A DNA stretch of 64,000 nucleotides from the NCBI GenBank assembly GCA_021234155.1, contig JAJEKV010000001.1, forward strand, positions 29,652,177 to 29,716,176. The letters are read 5' to 3'. The notes below the pieces were generated by a model, which was given only the letters and a program-made list of their open reading frames with translations, was not told where the DNA came from and did not search any database. This document shows, one piece after another, positions 1 to 8,908 of this stretch. This DNA comes from Isoetes taiwanensis (taxonomy: Eukaryota > Streptophyta > Lycopodiopsida > Isoetales > Isoetaceae). The translations under genes and the position numbers were made by a program. The stretch's first letter is position 1. Each line of letters starts with the position of its first letter.

Positions 1-1425
1 TTTCACCGCCGGAAAAACAATCAGTAATGACGGCCATCAGATTATCAGATATACCCCTGATATGCCAGAAATGCCAAAACCAACCCTCCCCCTAACGAAT
101 TGCCCCCTTAACAGGGGCAATCCAAAAAGGCACAGGAGGCTTGGGCAGTTTTAGGCTTGGATTCAGTCTTGCATTTGATCAAGTTAGATAATTGAAAAAA
201 ATATTTACTAGACAAATTTTTTGTGTAAGAGCGAGTGAATTATGTAAGAGCGAATTACATTCTAGATCTAACATTACAGCATAATTGATTGGAATTCATA
301 CATGTATAAGCTAGAATAAGAAGCTTTGTGTAAATAAATTCATTCAAAGATAGACAATGGACCATCTCTTTTATGACATGAGCCCCAATATAACTAGTTG
401 ATTTAATTTAGGCATAGAGAAATCAATGATTTCTGATCACTTGATATGTCAACTTCAAAACGGGAAGTTCAAAAAGATCTACAATTGAGCAGCCTAAGGA
501 TCCTTTCCATTCGAAGTTCAACGAATAAAATAGAATAGATTATGATGGATTTTTTAACTCCACTAAGACCAATAGGCCATGGGACCCATACGGGGGGCTA
601 TAATAAGATAATCAATGTGAAAATTAAATAAACAAAAAGCAGTCATAACGATATTTGTACTTGTGCCCCTCGGAAATAGTATTAATGGTAGCAGCAACAA
701 CAACAGATCGTAAGGTGATTGATATGTAGAAAATGTGGAAACATCGGAAAAAGTCACCATCTTAGCAAAACATCTTGCAGAGGTGTTGCTGCATGGACTG
801 CAATGGTTTCAGATTATGCTCCACAAATAATAGTGTTGGACTGCAATGGTTTCAGATTATGCTCCACAAATAATAGTGTTGATATCCTGTACTTTTCTAT
901 GGTTACATCAAAGTGCTCTTGCAGAAGGAATGCAGGTTCATGACCATCTTATATATCTGGAATTATTCCTATCAGCATGTAGTCCAAATGTGGAGCCATG
1001 AAAATGCTTGCCAAGTGTTTATGGCATGGATGTAATAGGATCTAAGAATATATTTCATGCCTTCATCTTAAAGTTAAAACGAGTCTGACATAAGCAGTAC
1101 CCATTGTGGTATCATTTAAGACATGCAGCTATGTGATTCCTGAATGGAACGATTTTTGGATATAGCCTGCAAAGAATGAAGATAAAACTTTTGTACTATT
1201 GAACAAAATGCAATGACAAGGATTAGAACCTAACAAGATAATATTTCTTAATGCCTGGCATGGTAAGCTAGGTGTCTGTTTGAATAGATGGATCCATGAC
1301 AATTTTAAATGCTGCCATGTCAAATGTGGTAATGTAACTTTTACTTGAGCATTTGATAAAGTCAAATTTTGTCATGGAATGCAACCTTGATAGATTTGGA
1401 CACACTGACAAAGCCATCAATGACA
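1..1425. other. Host flank upstream of element A, no gene recognised
   Basis: This is AT-rich single-copy-looking sequence left of the element A insertion. Only short open frames occur on either strand and none shows a recognisable motif. It is contiguous with the sequence right of 27354 before A inserted, so it lies on the 3' side of the minus-strand lipase gene and could hold its terminal exon or 3' UTR. I could not identify one. Confidence 0.5.
798..883. repeat. 43-bp tandem duplication
   Basis: A 43-bp segment beginning CTGCAATGGTTTCAG is present twice head to tail (798-840 and 841-883). The copies are identical except possibly for the last base, so the duplication is recent. No coding frame gives it meaning. 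Confidence 0.9.
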
Positions 1426-1430
1426 TTACC
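1426..1430. repeat. Target site duplication of element A, left copy (TTACC)
   Basis: TTACC directly precedes the 5' LTR, and the same five bases follow the 3' LTR at 27349-27353. Five bases is the usual duplication length for Ty3/gypsy integrases. Confidence 0.9.
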
Positions 1431-1824
1431 TGTGACGTTCCAGGACAGTATACGGTCCCAGGACGTATACTGTACTGCCTCGTCACGCGTACACGCCACT
1501 CCGACTGACGTGTACGCCGACGTGTAGCCAAGTGGGTAGCCCCCTAGGGGGCAACTTGCTAAGAATGTGCATTAGTATTAATGTGCACATTTACCAATGT
1601 ACACATTAATGAGGGCACACATTTCCATATGGACACTTTATGCCAAGTGGACCATACCCAAGTGTGCAATTAATGTGCACATTTACCAATGTACACATTA
1701 ATGTGGGCACACATTTCCATGTGGGCACATTTTGCCACCTAGCCATTAAAGGCAAGTGGGCCCATTCCCAATTATCCCACATGCCTAAAGGGGATAATTG
1801 GAAACCCTAGCCAACCCCCTTGTC

Positions 1825-1832
1825 TATTTAAG
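1825..1832 (+). promoter_or_regulatory. Putative TATA-like element in LTR A
   Basis: TATTTAAG is followed within 20 bp by AAACCCTAAC, a telo-box-like motif found near the start sites of many plant housekeeping and histone genes. The same pair is present in the 3' LTR. Its use as the genomic RNA promoter is inferred. Confidence 0.45.
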
Positions 1833-2011
1833 AAGGGAAACCCTAACTTGCCCATTTTTCGTTTCTAGAGTTTTAGAGCTCTGTTTTGGCTGCCTCAAGA
1901 GCCAAAACCGCCTCCCAGACTCTGTCTGAGAGAATTGCACCATTAGTTTCCCTTGATTCGAGCATTGCAGCAGGATGGTCGAACTCAGGTCAGGAGGAGC
2001 CACTCAAGGAT

Positions 2012-2020
2012 CAGGTATTT
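2012..2020 (+). promoter_or_regulatory. Possible 5' splice donor in LTR A
   Basis: CAG|GTATTT follows a purine-rich stretch with an open, CTG- or ATG-less reading frame. The equivalent place in the LTR of element B has CAG|GTATGT at 41625-41633. A spliced leader from the LTR to downstream ORFs is therefore plausible but unproven. Confidence 0.3.
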
Positions 2021-3104
2021 GGCCAATTAAATAGTCTAAACCCTATTTCAGTCATAGAATCAGTAAATTTAGCCTATTAAATTGCCCATAGCAGCCTTCT
2101 AGATCTCTAGATACCAGCCTCTAACTAAAGAACCTAACTCTATGATATAGATTAGATATAGTTCTTTAGTTCTTCTGTGATGTATATGGATGATGTATCT
2201 CTATGAACTCCTTGTATTGGGAAGGGGAGTAGAGACCTCAAGCTTGGTAGTAGATGCTCCTAGATTAGCCTCTCTAGCACACTATAGATTCGGCCTGTGC
2301 ACAAGAACCACACCTGGTTGTGGGTGAAGGGGCCAGACTGGCTAAGAAGGAGGTTCATGTTGGACTCTTGAAGCGATCCCTCCGGTGTGTAAGGCCTACC
2401 AGGGATCATAGTGACTAGGTCTAATGGCCTACCACTGAGTGTGGGTAGGGCATGGACTCGACACCCGTGAAGTGGTGTACACTTTCCAGTGGGTTCAGTC
2501 GAATACGGGCAGTGGCCCTCTAGTCACCTTGAGTCGGCATGCAGATCTCTGGAGGGAGCGATCCCTTCCTGCCCCATCGGAACTGGGAGGATGAGACCCA
2601 GGAATAGCCCCTTTGGCTATGCATCCGTGCTGGCTCTGATCAGTCCCGACACTTTTGACCTACTACGCAAAGTGTGCACAGGAGGGGCGGATGGAGTGGA
2701 CAACCCTATGCCATGTTCATATGCCAGCCAAATCCATTGCCATGAATTCTGTCTGCAATGAACTCTGGAGACCCAAGCCGTCAGTCATCCCCTTGAGTCT
2801 GAGCCTTGGGTAGGACTCCCCATATGTATTGTGCTCACCTTGTCTATGCAGATGTGATGGACCACCCTTCGAGGTGGATATGTGCTTATGTTATATACTG
2901 ACATGTATGTTTACGCTCGCAGCCTAGGTAGGCCCCGAGGGGAGGCGGGGGTAAAATGACCCTTCACTCTTCCCAATGGAACCCGCGTCCGCGGTTCAAA
3001 GTGTCATGTGGAGGCCCCTGTGATCGGCATGGAGCTGGTATGGGGATGAACTCTGTTTGTATCACGGTGAGTGCAAGGTATACGAAAGTAGGGGCGATCC
3101 ACAG

Positions 3105-3116
3105 TGGTATCAGAGC
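3105..3116 (+). promoter_or_regulatory. Primer binding site, initiator-Met tRNA
   Basis: TGGTATCAGAGC lies one base after the 5' LTR. It is the standard plant retrotransposon primer site complementary to the 3' end of initiator methionine tRNA. Confidence 0.93.
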
Positions 3117-3256
3117 AATGTTCTTGGTGACCAAGAGCAAAGCACTGACCATGCTCCCAATAGCACTAACTTGATAGGATCCTTAAACCTCGAAAAATGG
3201 GAAAAAAAAAATTCCTCATTTTTGTAGTTTATGCTAAGCTAGTAACAGTTAGAATG

Positions 3257-3298
<42 letters not shown>

Positions 3299-3336
3299 AC
3301 TAAAATTGGTGAGCCAACCTTCAAAAAGTAGGGTGG
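3117..3336 (+). other. Element A leader with a 39-base poly(A) run
   Basis: This untranslated leader follows the primer site. Bases 3257-3295 are an uninterrupted run of 39 A. No coding potential is seen. The run may be a slipped simple repeat or the scar of a reverse-transcribed insert. Confidence 0.6.
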
Positions 3337-3601
3337 TCTCACACGTCGCGCCAGGACAGATAATGAGAATCTCATTTTCGGGCCGGGCGCAACGTGTGAG
3401 ACATTCAGCTTGAAACACATTAAAGTCATAAATTACAGAAAAGTAACTGGATAATTCTAATTTTGAACTAAGAAATGGTAGAATTGGCATATTATACGCT
3501 TAAAAAGTATAAAATTTAATAGCGGGACCCACCATATCTCACACGTCGCGCCAGGACAGAAAATGAACTTTTCATTATTGGTCTGGGCGCAACGTGTGAG
3601 A
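3337..3601. repeat. First pair of 65-bp hairpin repeats (3337-3401 and 3537-3601)
   Basis: Each 65-bp unit is an almost complete inverted repeat. The outer arms are TCTCACACGTCGCGCC and GGCGCAACGTGTGAGA, with one mismatch. The interior is built on AAAATGAGA facing TTCTCATTTT or a close variant. The two units begin exactly 200 bp apart and lie upstream of the TATA box at 3681. A second pair has the same spacing before ORF2. Regulatory operator, transcription-factor site or structured RNA are all possible. Confidence 0.85.
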
Positions 3602-3680
3602 CCATGCTTAAACTTAGGTGTTCTAGATGTTTTAGGTAACCCAAAAAGGTAGTTTGGAATTTGACCTAAAATCAACCCCC

Positions 3681-3689
3681 TATAAATAG
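3681..3689 (+). promoter_or_regulatory. TATA box of internal promoter for the H3-like ORF1
   Basis: TATAAATAG lies 80 bp after the second hairpin and about 100 bp before the first ATG at 3785. A pyrimidine-rich stretch ending CCTTAGG follows. The same layout recurs at 5624 before ORF2, which makes an internal promoter more likely than a chance TATA. Confidence 0.6.
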
Positions 3690-3784
3690 ATCTAGACCCC
3701 CATTTCCGTCCCCTCCTTAGGAAATCGCTTCGGCCGCTAAGGCGATCTTCTCGGCGCACATTTCGGATTGAAGAACCATCAAAT

Positions 3785-3835
3785 ATGGCCCACAAACAAG
3801 ACCGCGCCAGAAGCCCCGCCGACCACCAGCGCTGA
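3785..3835 (+). pseudogene. Degenerate N-terminal start of ORF1 (H3-tail-like)
   Basis: The first ATG after the internal TATA box opens a 16-codon frame, MAHKQDRARSPADHQR, in the same frame as the H3-like ORF but stopped by TGA at 3833 and again by TAA at 3890. A one-base shift after the second codon gives a T-N-K-T-A series, so both frames are reminiscent of the H3 tail. Element B keeps a clear MARTK start at the same place. I infer that the original start of ORF1 lay here and has decayed. Confidence 0.45.
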
Positions 3836-3892
3836 TGATCCATACGATTAGAGAGGATACTCCAAGAACGCCTTTTCCCCAAGAAGGCTTAA

Positions 3893-5035
3893 TCTTCTTC
3901 AAATGAGGAGGGAGGTGTGGTTGCCGGAGTGACCGAGGAGGAGGTCATAGAAGAGGAGCGGCCGGACATTATGCAGCAGATTCTCGAAGAGATGGCCGAA
4001 GAGGAGAGGAGGAACAGGGAGGAACGGGAGCAGTTAGGGCAGCCGACCGTCGAGGAGCAACTCGAGGCTTGGGCCCGTCTGCAGGAGGAGGAAGAGAGAG
4101 AGGAGCAGCGGCAGCCGAAGCTTAGCCCTGCTGAAGAAGCAGACCTCGCGGCCTTCATCAGCAAGTATGAAGCCAAGGAGCGCCGCCGAGAGAGGAGGAC
4201 GAAGAGCCGGGAAGACGACCCAACCACAGCCGGCGGGCCGAAGAAGAGGAAGGCCAAAGCCATTAAGGCGGGCAAGAGAAAAGTTGTGAAGGTTGGTAAG
4301 CGAGCGACGGGTCCCGTCATCAACGAGCCATCAGGCGAGCAGACCCCGCCTTCTACCGACGACTCGGACGAAGATTACGTCCCCAACACTGAGGGGGCAA
4401 GTTCCTCGAAACCCCCAGTCGCAGAGAAGGAGGTACCGGAGCCGGTGGTACCTGATGAGCAGCAGCCTGGACAGCCGCAGAAGCCCCCACCTTTCCCGAC
4501 GTGGGATAGGGTTAAAGCCCCGCGGCCACAACGGGAGGCATACGTGATAGACCCGGTCAAGGTCTATCAGAAGAAGATTAAGGAGCACAACGCCTATATG
4601 GCGAAGTGGGAGGCGTACAACGCTTACTACCAGGAGCACAGGGTGAGAACGATTGAAGGCGGACACCCAACAAGAAGCCAGACCCTGAAGCCGCCGCCAC
4701 CAAAGCCCAAGCCTCCCAGAGCACCAGGAAAGAAGCGGAGCAAGAGCAAGCAGAAGGAGCAAAGAGCCCTCAAAGAAATCCGGCACTTCCAGCGAAGTTA
4801 CGGACTCTTGATTCCCCGGGCACCGTTTCAACGCTTGGTCCGAGAAGTCATGCAGGAGTACAACACGGACATGCGGGTGACCGATGAAATGCTGTTGTGC
4901 CTACAGGAGGCAGCAGAGGTGAAAATAGTGCAGCATTTTGAGGATTCGACGGCCTGCACAGTTCACGCGAAGAGAGTCACGCTTATGAGACAGGATATGT
5001 TTTTGGCCAGACACATCAAGGGAGAACGCCCTTGA
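3893..5035 (+). CDS. Retrotransposon-encoded histone H3-like protein, ORF1 of element A
   Basis: The frame is open from 3893 with no clear ATG at its head, because the probable original start at 3785 is cut off by stops. The N-terminal two thirds are highly charged: Glu/Arg-rich and coiled-coil-like at first, then basic KKRKAKAIKAGKRK, then Pro-rich. A segment with VYQKKIKEHNAY and a PPPPKPKPP linker is shared with element B. The final 89 residues (4766-5032) align without gaps to the H3 histone fold from the alpha-N helix to the C-terminus. Hand counting gives about 48 of 89 identities to plant H3. Conserved blocks include PFQRLVRE, LQEAAE, HAKRVT and GERP, and the H3 Cys and His at ACTVHA are kept. 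Loop 1 has canonical H3 length. LMRQD resembles centromeric H3 rather than the canonical IMPKD. The C-terminus stops exactly where H3 stops. The histone homology is strong; the nucleosomal role is inference. Confidence 0.9.
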   Translation, partial: SSSNEEGGVVAGVTEEEVIEEERPDIMQQILEEMAEEERRNREEREQLGQPTVEEQLEAWARLQEEEEREEQRQPKLSPAEEADLAAFISKYEAKERRRERRTKSREDDPTTAGGPKKRKAKAIKAGKRKVVKVGKRATGPVINEPSGEQTPPSTDDSDEDYVPNTEGASSSKPPVAEKEVPEPVVPDEQQPGQPQKPPPFPTWDRVKAPRPQREAYVIDPVKVYQKKIKEHNAYMAKWEAYNAYYQEHRVRTIEGGHPTRSQTLKPPPPKPKPPRAPGKKRSKSKQKEQRALKEIRHFQRSYGLLIPRAPFQRLVREVMQEYNTDMRVTDEMLLCLQEAAEVKIVQHFEDSTACTVHAKRVTLMRQDMFLARHIKGERP

Positions 5036-5180
5036 ACTTCTTGTAAATAATGAAAATTTTTGTTAATATAAAGAATTTTTGTGTAAATAATGAGTCCAAT
5101 CTTGTTTAATTAAGTTAAGATATCGATTTCTGGCTTTTATTTTGGTTAAATTGGAGTTTTTGAGCAAAATTGAGACGATG
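5036..5180 (+). other. AT-rich spacer after ORF1
   Basis: This is a short AT-rich 3' region following the ORF1 stop. AATATAAAG-like and TAATGAAAAT runs could serve as polyadenylation signals, but no canonical AATAAA is evident. Confidence 0.4.
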
Positions 5181-5444
5181 TCTCACACGTCGCGCCAGGA
5201 CAGAAAATGAGATTCTCATTTTCGGGCTGGGCGCAACGTGTGAGACCATGCCCAAAAATGCCCAAAACTGCTCCAAATCGACCAAATAAGGGGTCAATTC
5301 TGCCTAACTCGGCGAGTTTAGTAGAATTACAGCCTTAGATTATCCAAATTGATTAAGTTTAGCCCATTTAGAACCCATGTCTCACACGTCGCGCCAGGAT
5401 AGAAAATGAACTTTTCATTATCGGTCTGGGCGCAACGTGTGAGA
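5181..5444. repeat. Second pair of 65-bp hairpin repeats (5181-5245 and 5380-5444)
   Basis: The arms are the same TCTCACACGTCGCGCC / GGCGCAACGTGTGAGA as in the first pair, and the units begin 199 bp apart. The first member of each pair carries the ATGAGA..TCTCAT core and the second carries ATGAAC..TTCATTAT, so the whole two-hairpin module was duplicated, not single hairpins. Confidence 0.85.
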
Positions 5445-5623
5445 CCTCGCACCATTTTCTTCATCAAATGATCTCCAGTTGTTGCAATAGGTTCATTAGT
5501 CCATCTTAGCATGCTCAAACCCTAGAAGTAGTCTTCAAACTCCCAATTGCACCCTTTAATAGATCAGAATCACCCAATCTCAGTAAATTCTAGGTCATCC
5601 AAAAATTAGGGTTTCCCCTTTTC

Positions 5624-5632
5624 TATAAATAG
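5624..5632 (+). promoter_or_regulatory. TATA box of internal promoter for ORF2
   Basis: TATAAATAG lies 180 bp after the fourth hairpin and 122 bp before the ORF2 ATG. Downstream sequence shares TTAGGCGATCTTC-like text with the ORF1 promoter region, which supports duplication of one promoter cassette. Confidence 0.6.
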
Positions 5633-5745
5633 GTCCTCCATTTCTCATTTAACACCCTGCAAGTTTGCTCTCCACTGCTTAGGCGATCTTCCAGCTCCCT
5701 GAGGCGCTTCCGCATCCGTTTGATACTCTCTTCTTTGCTAGATCA

Positions 5746-5886
5746 ATGGCCACTGCTGACTTCAGGCGATGGTACAGCGCCAGTGCCCATGCTGCCGAGG
5801 CGGATGTCAATGACATCTTCCGAGTCTTCGGGAAAGAAATAGATGTGCAAGCCACTCTGAATGCAACCCCAGCATATACACACTGA
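5746..5886 (+). pseudogene. ORF2 of element A, 5' fragment, split by the CACTA insertion
   Basis: ATG at 5746 begins MATADFRRWYSASAHAAEAD and runs 46 codons to a stop created inside the CACTA terminus. The remainder resumes after 18491. Four bases before the ATG is a TTTGCTAG splice-acceptor-like site. I recognise no domain. Simple removal of the transposon plus one 3-bp duplication does not restore frame, so small indels have also occurred. Confidence 0.6.
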
Positions 5887-5909
5887 CCCCAATTTTTGGT
5901 CCACAGTTG
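5881..5909. repeat. Left terminal inverted repeat of the CACTA element
   Basis: The repeat starts CACTGACCCCAATTTTTGG and continues TCCACAGTTG. It pairs with 18463-18491 with four mismatches. Confidence 0.75.
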
Positions 5910-6700
5910 TTTTTTTGTTGTACGGAAGTGTTGTTTTATGCCAAAAACAACACCAAAATGGTCCCAAAAGTCCACGTGGCCTGTTTATCCGGATTTGCAC
6001 AAAGAGACAGTGGTTTTTTGGCAAGATTTCCCACAATGGTCTTTTGGCAAAAAAAGCCACGCGTAGAAAAAATTAACGTAGTTTTTGTGAATTTTTGTCA
6101 ACGTGTACTTTTTTCCTTCACTGTTGTTTTTTATGGAACCATGCGTTGTTTATCTTTAAAATAGCACGCGTAGGTTTTAATTTTACTACATCTGAAAAAC
6201 TAAATTACAACACTAGAAATAAAGGATTACAAGGAAAAGAACACGTAGGAAATAGAAAAATGATGTTTTCAAGTGTGCTTTTTCTCGATATAGACACGTT
6301 GTTTCAAGTGTTATTTTTGCAAAATTAAACAAATCACGCATGGAGTTTTTTTAATTTACAAAACACTACATGTGTTATTCGAATCTAGCTGTTGTTTTCC
6401 TAAAATAAGGACATGTAAAACTAAGTTTTATAACATTAGAAAAACATGAATTTGTAGCGTGGTTGTTTAACTAATGAGATATTAACCGTGGCACACTTTT
6501 TAAATAAAAAATATATTATTCTAGCTAATCAAATATGGACACGTGGCATTCTTTAAAAATAAAAAAGCATTATTACTACACATAGGAAAAAAAATAAAGT
6601 ATTGTATCTAATATGTCTTCTAACAATCAAAAGTTGACACGTGGCACACGTTACAAAAAAAAATTACTATAGGCGACAATTTAAAAGCTAATATATATTA
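5910..6700. repeat. Left subterminal region of the CACTA element
   Basis: This AT-rich stretch has many scattered copies of ACACGT, ACATGT and CACGTGG in both orientations (for example near 5975, 6108, 6240, 6290, 6410, 6540, 6640). It has the dispersed-motif look of a transposase-binding subterminal zone. No gene is seen. Confidence 0.5.
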
Positions 6701-6724
6701 TGAACTTTGTATAATCTTTTTTAT

Positions 6725-6775
6725 TGTAAAGAAAGAGCCTTTTTGGGAATCGAACCCAAACAAGTCCACAAGGAA
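6725..6775 (-). ncRNA. tRNA-like B-box motif, possible SINE remnant
   Basis: On the minus strand TGGGTTCGATTCCCA forms a tRNA T-arm and matches the RNA polymerase III B box. No full cloverleaf or convincing A box is found, so this is not called as a tRNA gene. A tRNA-derived SINE fragment is the better guess. Confidence 0.25.
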
Positions 6776-6984
6776 TAAAATGCTATGTTATCTCCATTCT
6801 CATTCATACATAATAATAGATTGCAATCTAAGTTTTAACTTAGATTAAAACATTCAATGGTTAAGGTTCAAAAATATTGAATTAATGATTAAGTTATAAA
6901 CAATGTAGCACAATTAATCTCATTTATTTTATTTCCAGAAAAAATAAATGAAGCGTAGAGAAGGATTCAAGTTTTGTGATACCA

Positions 6985-7060
6985 CCTTTGTCAATGTGGG
7001 ATTTGAACCCACGGATGAAAGCTGCAAGTGCCATTGAGAGGCCTATTGCTTCAGGTTTTC
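6985..7060 (-). ncRNA. Second tRNA-like B-box motif, possible SINE remnant
   Basis: On the minus strand GTGGGTTCAAATCCCAC makes a perfect 5-bp T-stem with a 7-base loop, preceded by a tRNA-like stretch of about 50 bases. It lies about 260 bp from the other B-box motif. The acceptor stem is not obvious. Confidence 0.3.
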
Positions 7061-8908
7061 AGCTTTTACAAAAAATTAAATCCAAGAAAGAATAAAAGAT
7101 ACAAATGAAAAGCTCAAAAATTAAACGAAGATGAGTTACATAAATCGACCCAGCTCAGGACAGAAAGATGGATTCCGAATCAAGAATATTGGAGCAGATT
7201 GGAGCAGAAATGGCACAACCAGAAGCATTTATTGGGCATTCCTCGTTCCATCTTTGCTATATCACGCTTACCGCCGTATTTCTTTGCTATCTTCTTCCTT
7301 CAACCCGCAATGTACATAAAGGGCCACGAATGCTCTCGTAACTAGCACTTTGGTGACTTAACATGCAAGAACTTCCTTGCAAAAAGATAAATAATAAACA
7401 ATAAAAAGTACCTCCGGATGATCAATGGATTGTGCAGAAATATTCGCCATTTGTATTTGGAATCGTTGATGAGGCTTCTGACTTCCTGAGGCAGCGGCAA
7501 CAGCCACCATTATGGGCTACCATCGCCGATGATCCCACTCAAAAAGTTTGGAAGGATGATCCCACTCAAAATGACCCAAATGATAATGAATGTTGCAAAA
7601 AGAGAGGTACGGCACATGGAAAATCGAGGGAAATAACCATAAACCCAGTAGCTCCGGTGTAGGGGTTTATGCAATGTGTCTTCCACATATTAATGCAAGC
7701 AATAGGCGGCCCTAGTCGCCGAACCACAAAAAAGAAAAGGAAGCCAGTTCCATCACTAAAAATGCAGATATGAAGAAGCGTAAGAAAGAATGGAGGAGAG
7801 CCGGATTTTAAAATGGAGGTGAGAAAGAATGGAGGAGAGCCAGATTTGAAGAACCCGTAAGAAAAGAATGGACAGAAAAAAGCATGAACAGAGAAAATAA
7901 TGGAACAGAAAAGAATGAACAGAGAAAAGAATGAATAGAGAGCCGGATTGTAAGAAAGAAGGAAGAAGGAAGGCAGATGGCTCGAATCCACCGAACAAGC
8001 TCAAGCAGCGCCATAGCACCGGACACGCCATAGCACCGGACATGGCGCCATAGCACCGGACCGCCATAGCTGGAGAAAGAAAGCAATGACGGCGAAGAAA
8101 GCAATGGCCGAAAAGAAATCTCAGGACAAGGATCATGATCTTCACCGTCCATCTCTATTGTCAGTAAATCGGAAGCGTTAAAAGATAGAGCCAATAAGAT
8201 CATAGTACTAAGATCACCATCTGGGCCATTTATCTTCGTCAAATCTGGACCGTTATTCTCACCTTGATGGGGCAATTTTTTACATATTTTAATTCTCAAA
8301 TTTCAACCTATAATAATCTACTAAATCAACTACTTAATGGGATGTTTTTTATATTGTTTGTGGAACATTGATCTGACGAATATCCCCTCTATTGTGCGGA
8401 TCAACGACCCTCGATTTTTTTCACCGGAGTTCCATGTGCAACTTTTAATGGTGCAAAAAGTGCATGTGGTGCAACTACGGTTTTCCATGGGTTGATGTGG
8501 TGGTGGTGACATGGCAAGATATGGGTGATGTGGACATGATGATGACCCTATGCACACTCGCACGCGTTTGTCTCCATCGATGCAAAAATATAGGGTTTCA
8601 CGTTATGGGTTGCTGCCTTGCCACAAGTGGTCAGGATTTGGCAGCGCATGTCGTTACCCTTATGGCACCAAAAAATAGCATGGAAAAGATGATGTGGCAC
8701 TCCAAGTGGTGACATTGCATGCCAAGCAAGCAAGTTCAAGTTTTGACTAGGTCAAAAATGAATAGATGTACATCTTTTATCTTTTCATTGGGTGATGTTG
8801 GCAAATTTTGGATGACATGGCGAGATGTTGGTGGCGTGGGCGTGATGGCTAGGACTTTATGCAAGAAATATGACAACCTTTGGATTTTTTGGTAGAGGAG
8901 TTTGGCAA
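7061..8908. other. CACTA interior without recognisable gene
   Basis: Only short frames occur. A fragment at 7432-7662 contains an imperfect internal duplication coding DDPTQKVWK and DDPTQNDPN, and 8010-8065 has a triplicated CATAGCACCGGAC motif. Either could derive from captured host sequence, but I recognise no protein. Confidence 0.4.

Larger units (their letters stand above)
1431..3103 (+). repeat. 5' LTR of element A
   Basis: It starts TGTGACG and ends CCACA, with the primer site immediately after it. It matches the 3' LTR at 25683-27348 almost throughout (1673 versus 1666 bp). Inside is a duplicated segment of about 90 bp (around 1575-1625 and 1665-1720). A TATA-like TATTTAAG lies at 1825-1832, followed by the telo-box-like AAACCCTAA. 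Confidence 0.93.

Noticed and set aside
99-121. Inverted repeat ATTGCCCC..GGGGCAAT resembling the Tat-like LTR start
   Set aside because: The ends are not TG/CA and the flanking sequence does not align with the LTRs of C, D or F. Probably coincidence.
719-943. Small plus-strand frame with CRKCGNIGKSHH
   Set aside because: It looks like a zinc knuckle but has one half only, overlaps the 43-bp tandem duplication and has no retroelement context.
3893-5035. A viral or giant-virus origin for the H3-like gene
   Set aside because: The gene sits between primer site and gag of an LTR element in two diverged copies, and no other viral gene is near. Host H3 capture by the element is simpler.
6725-7060. 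Functional tRNA genes
   Set aside because: Only the T-arm/B-box portion is convincing; acceptor and D arms are missing.
7566-8299. Hydrophobic minus-strand frames rich in Phe and Leu
   Set aside because: They are reverse complements of purine-rich GAAAGAATG repeats, with no conserved domain or gene signals.
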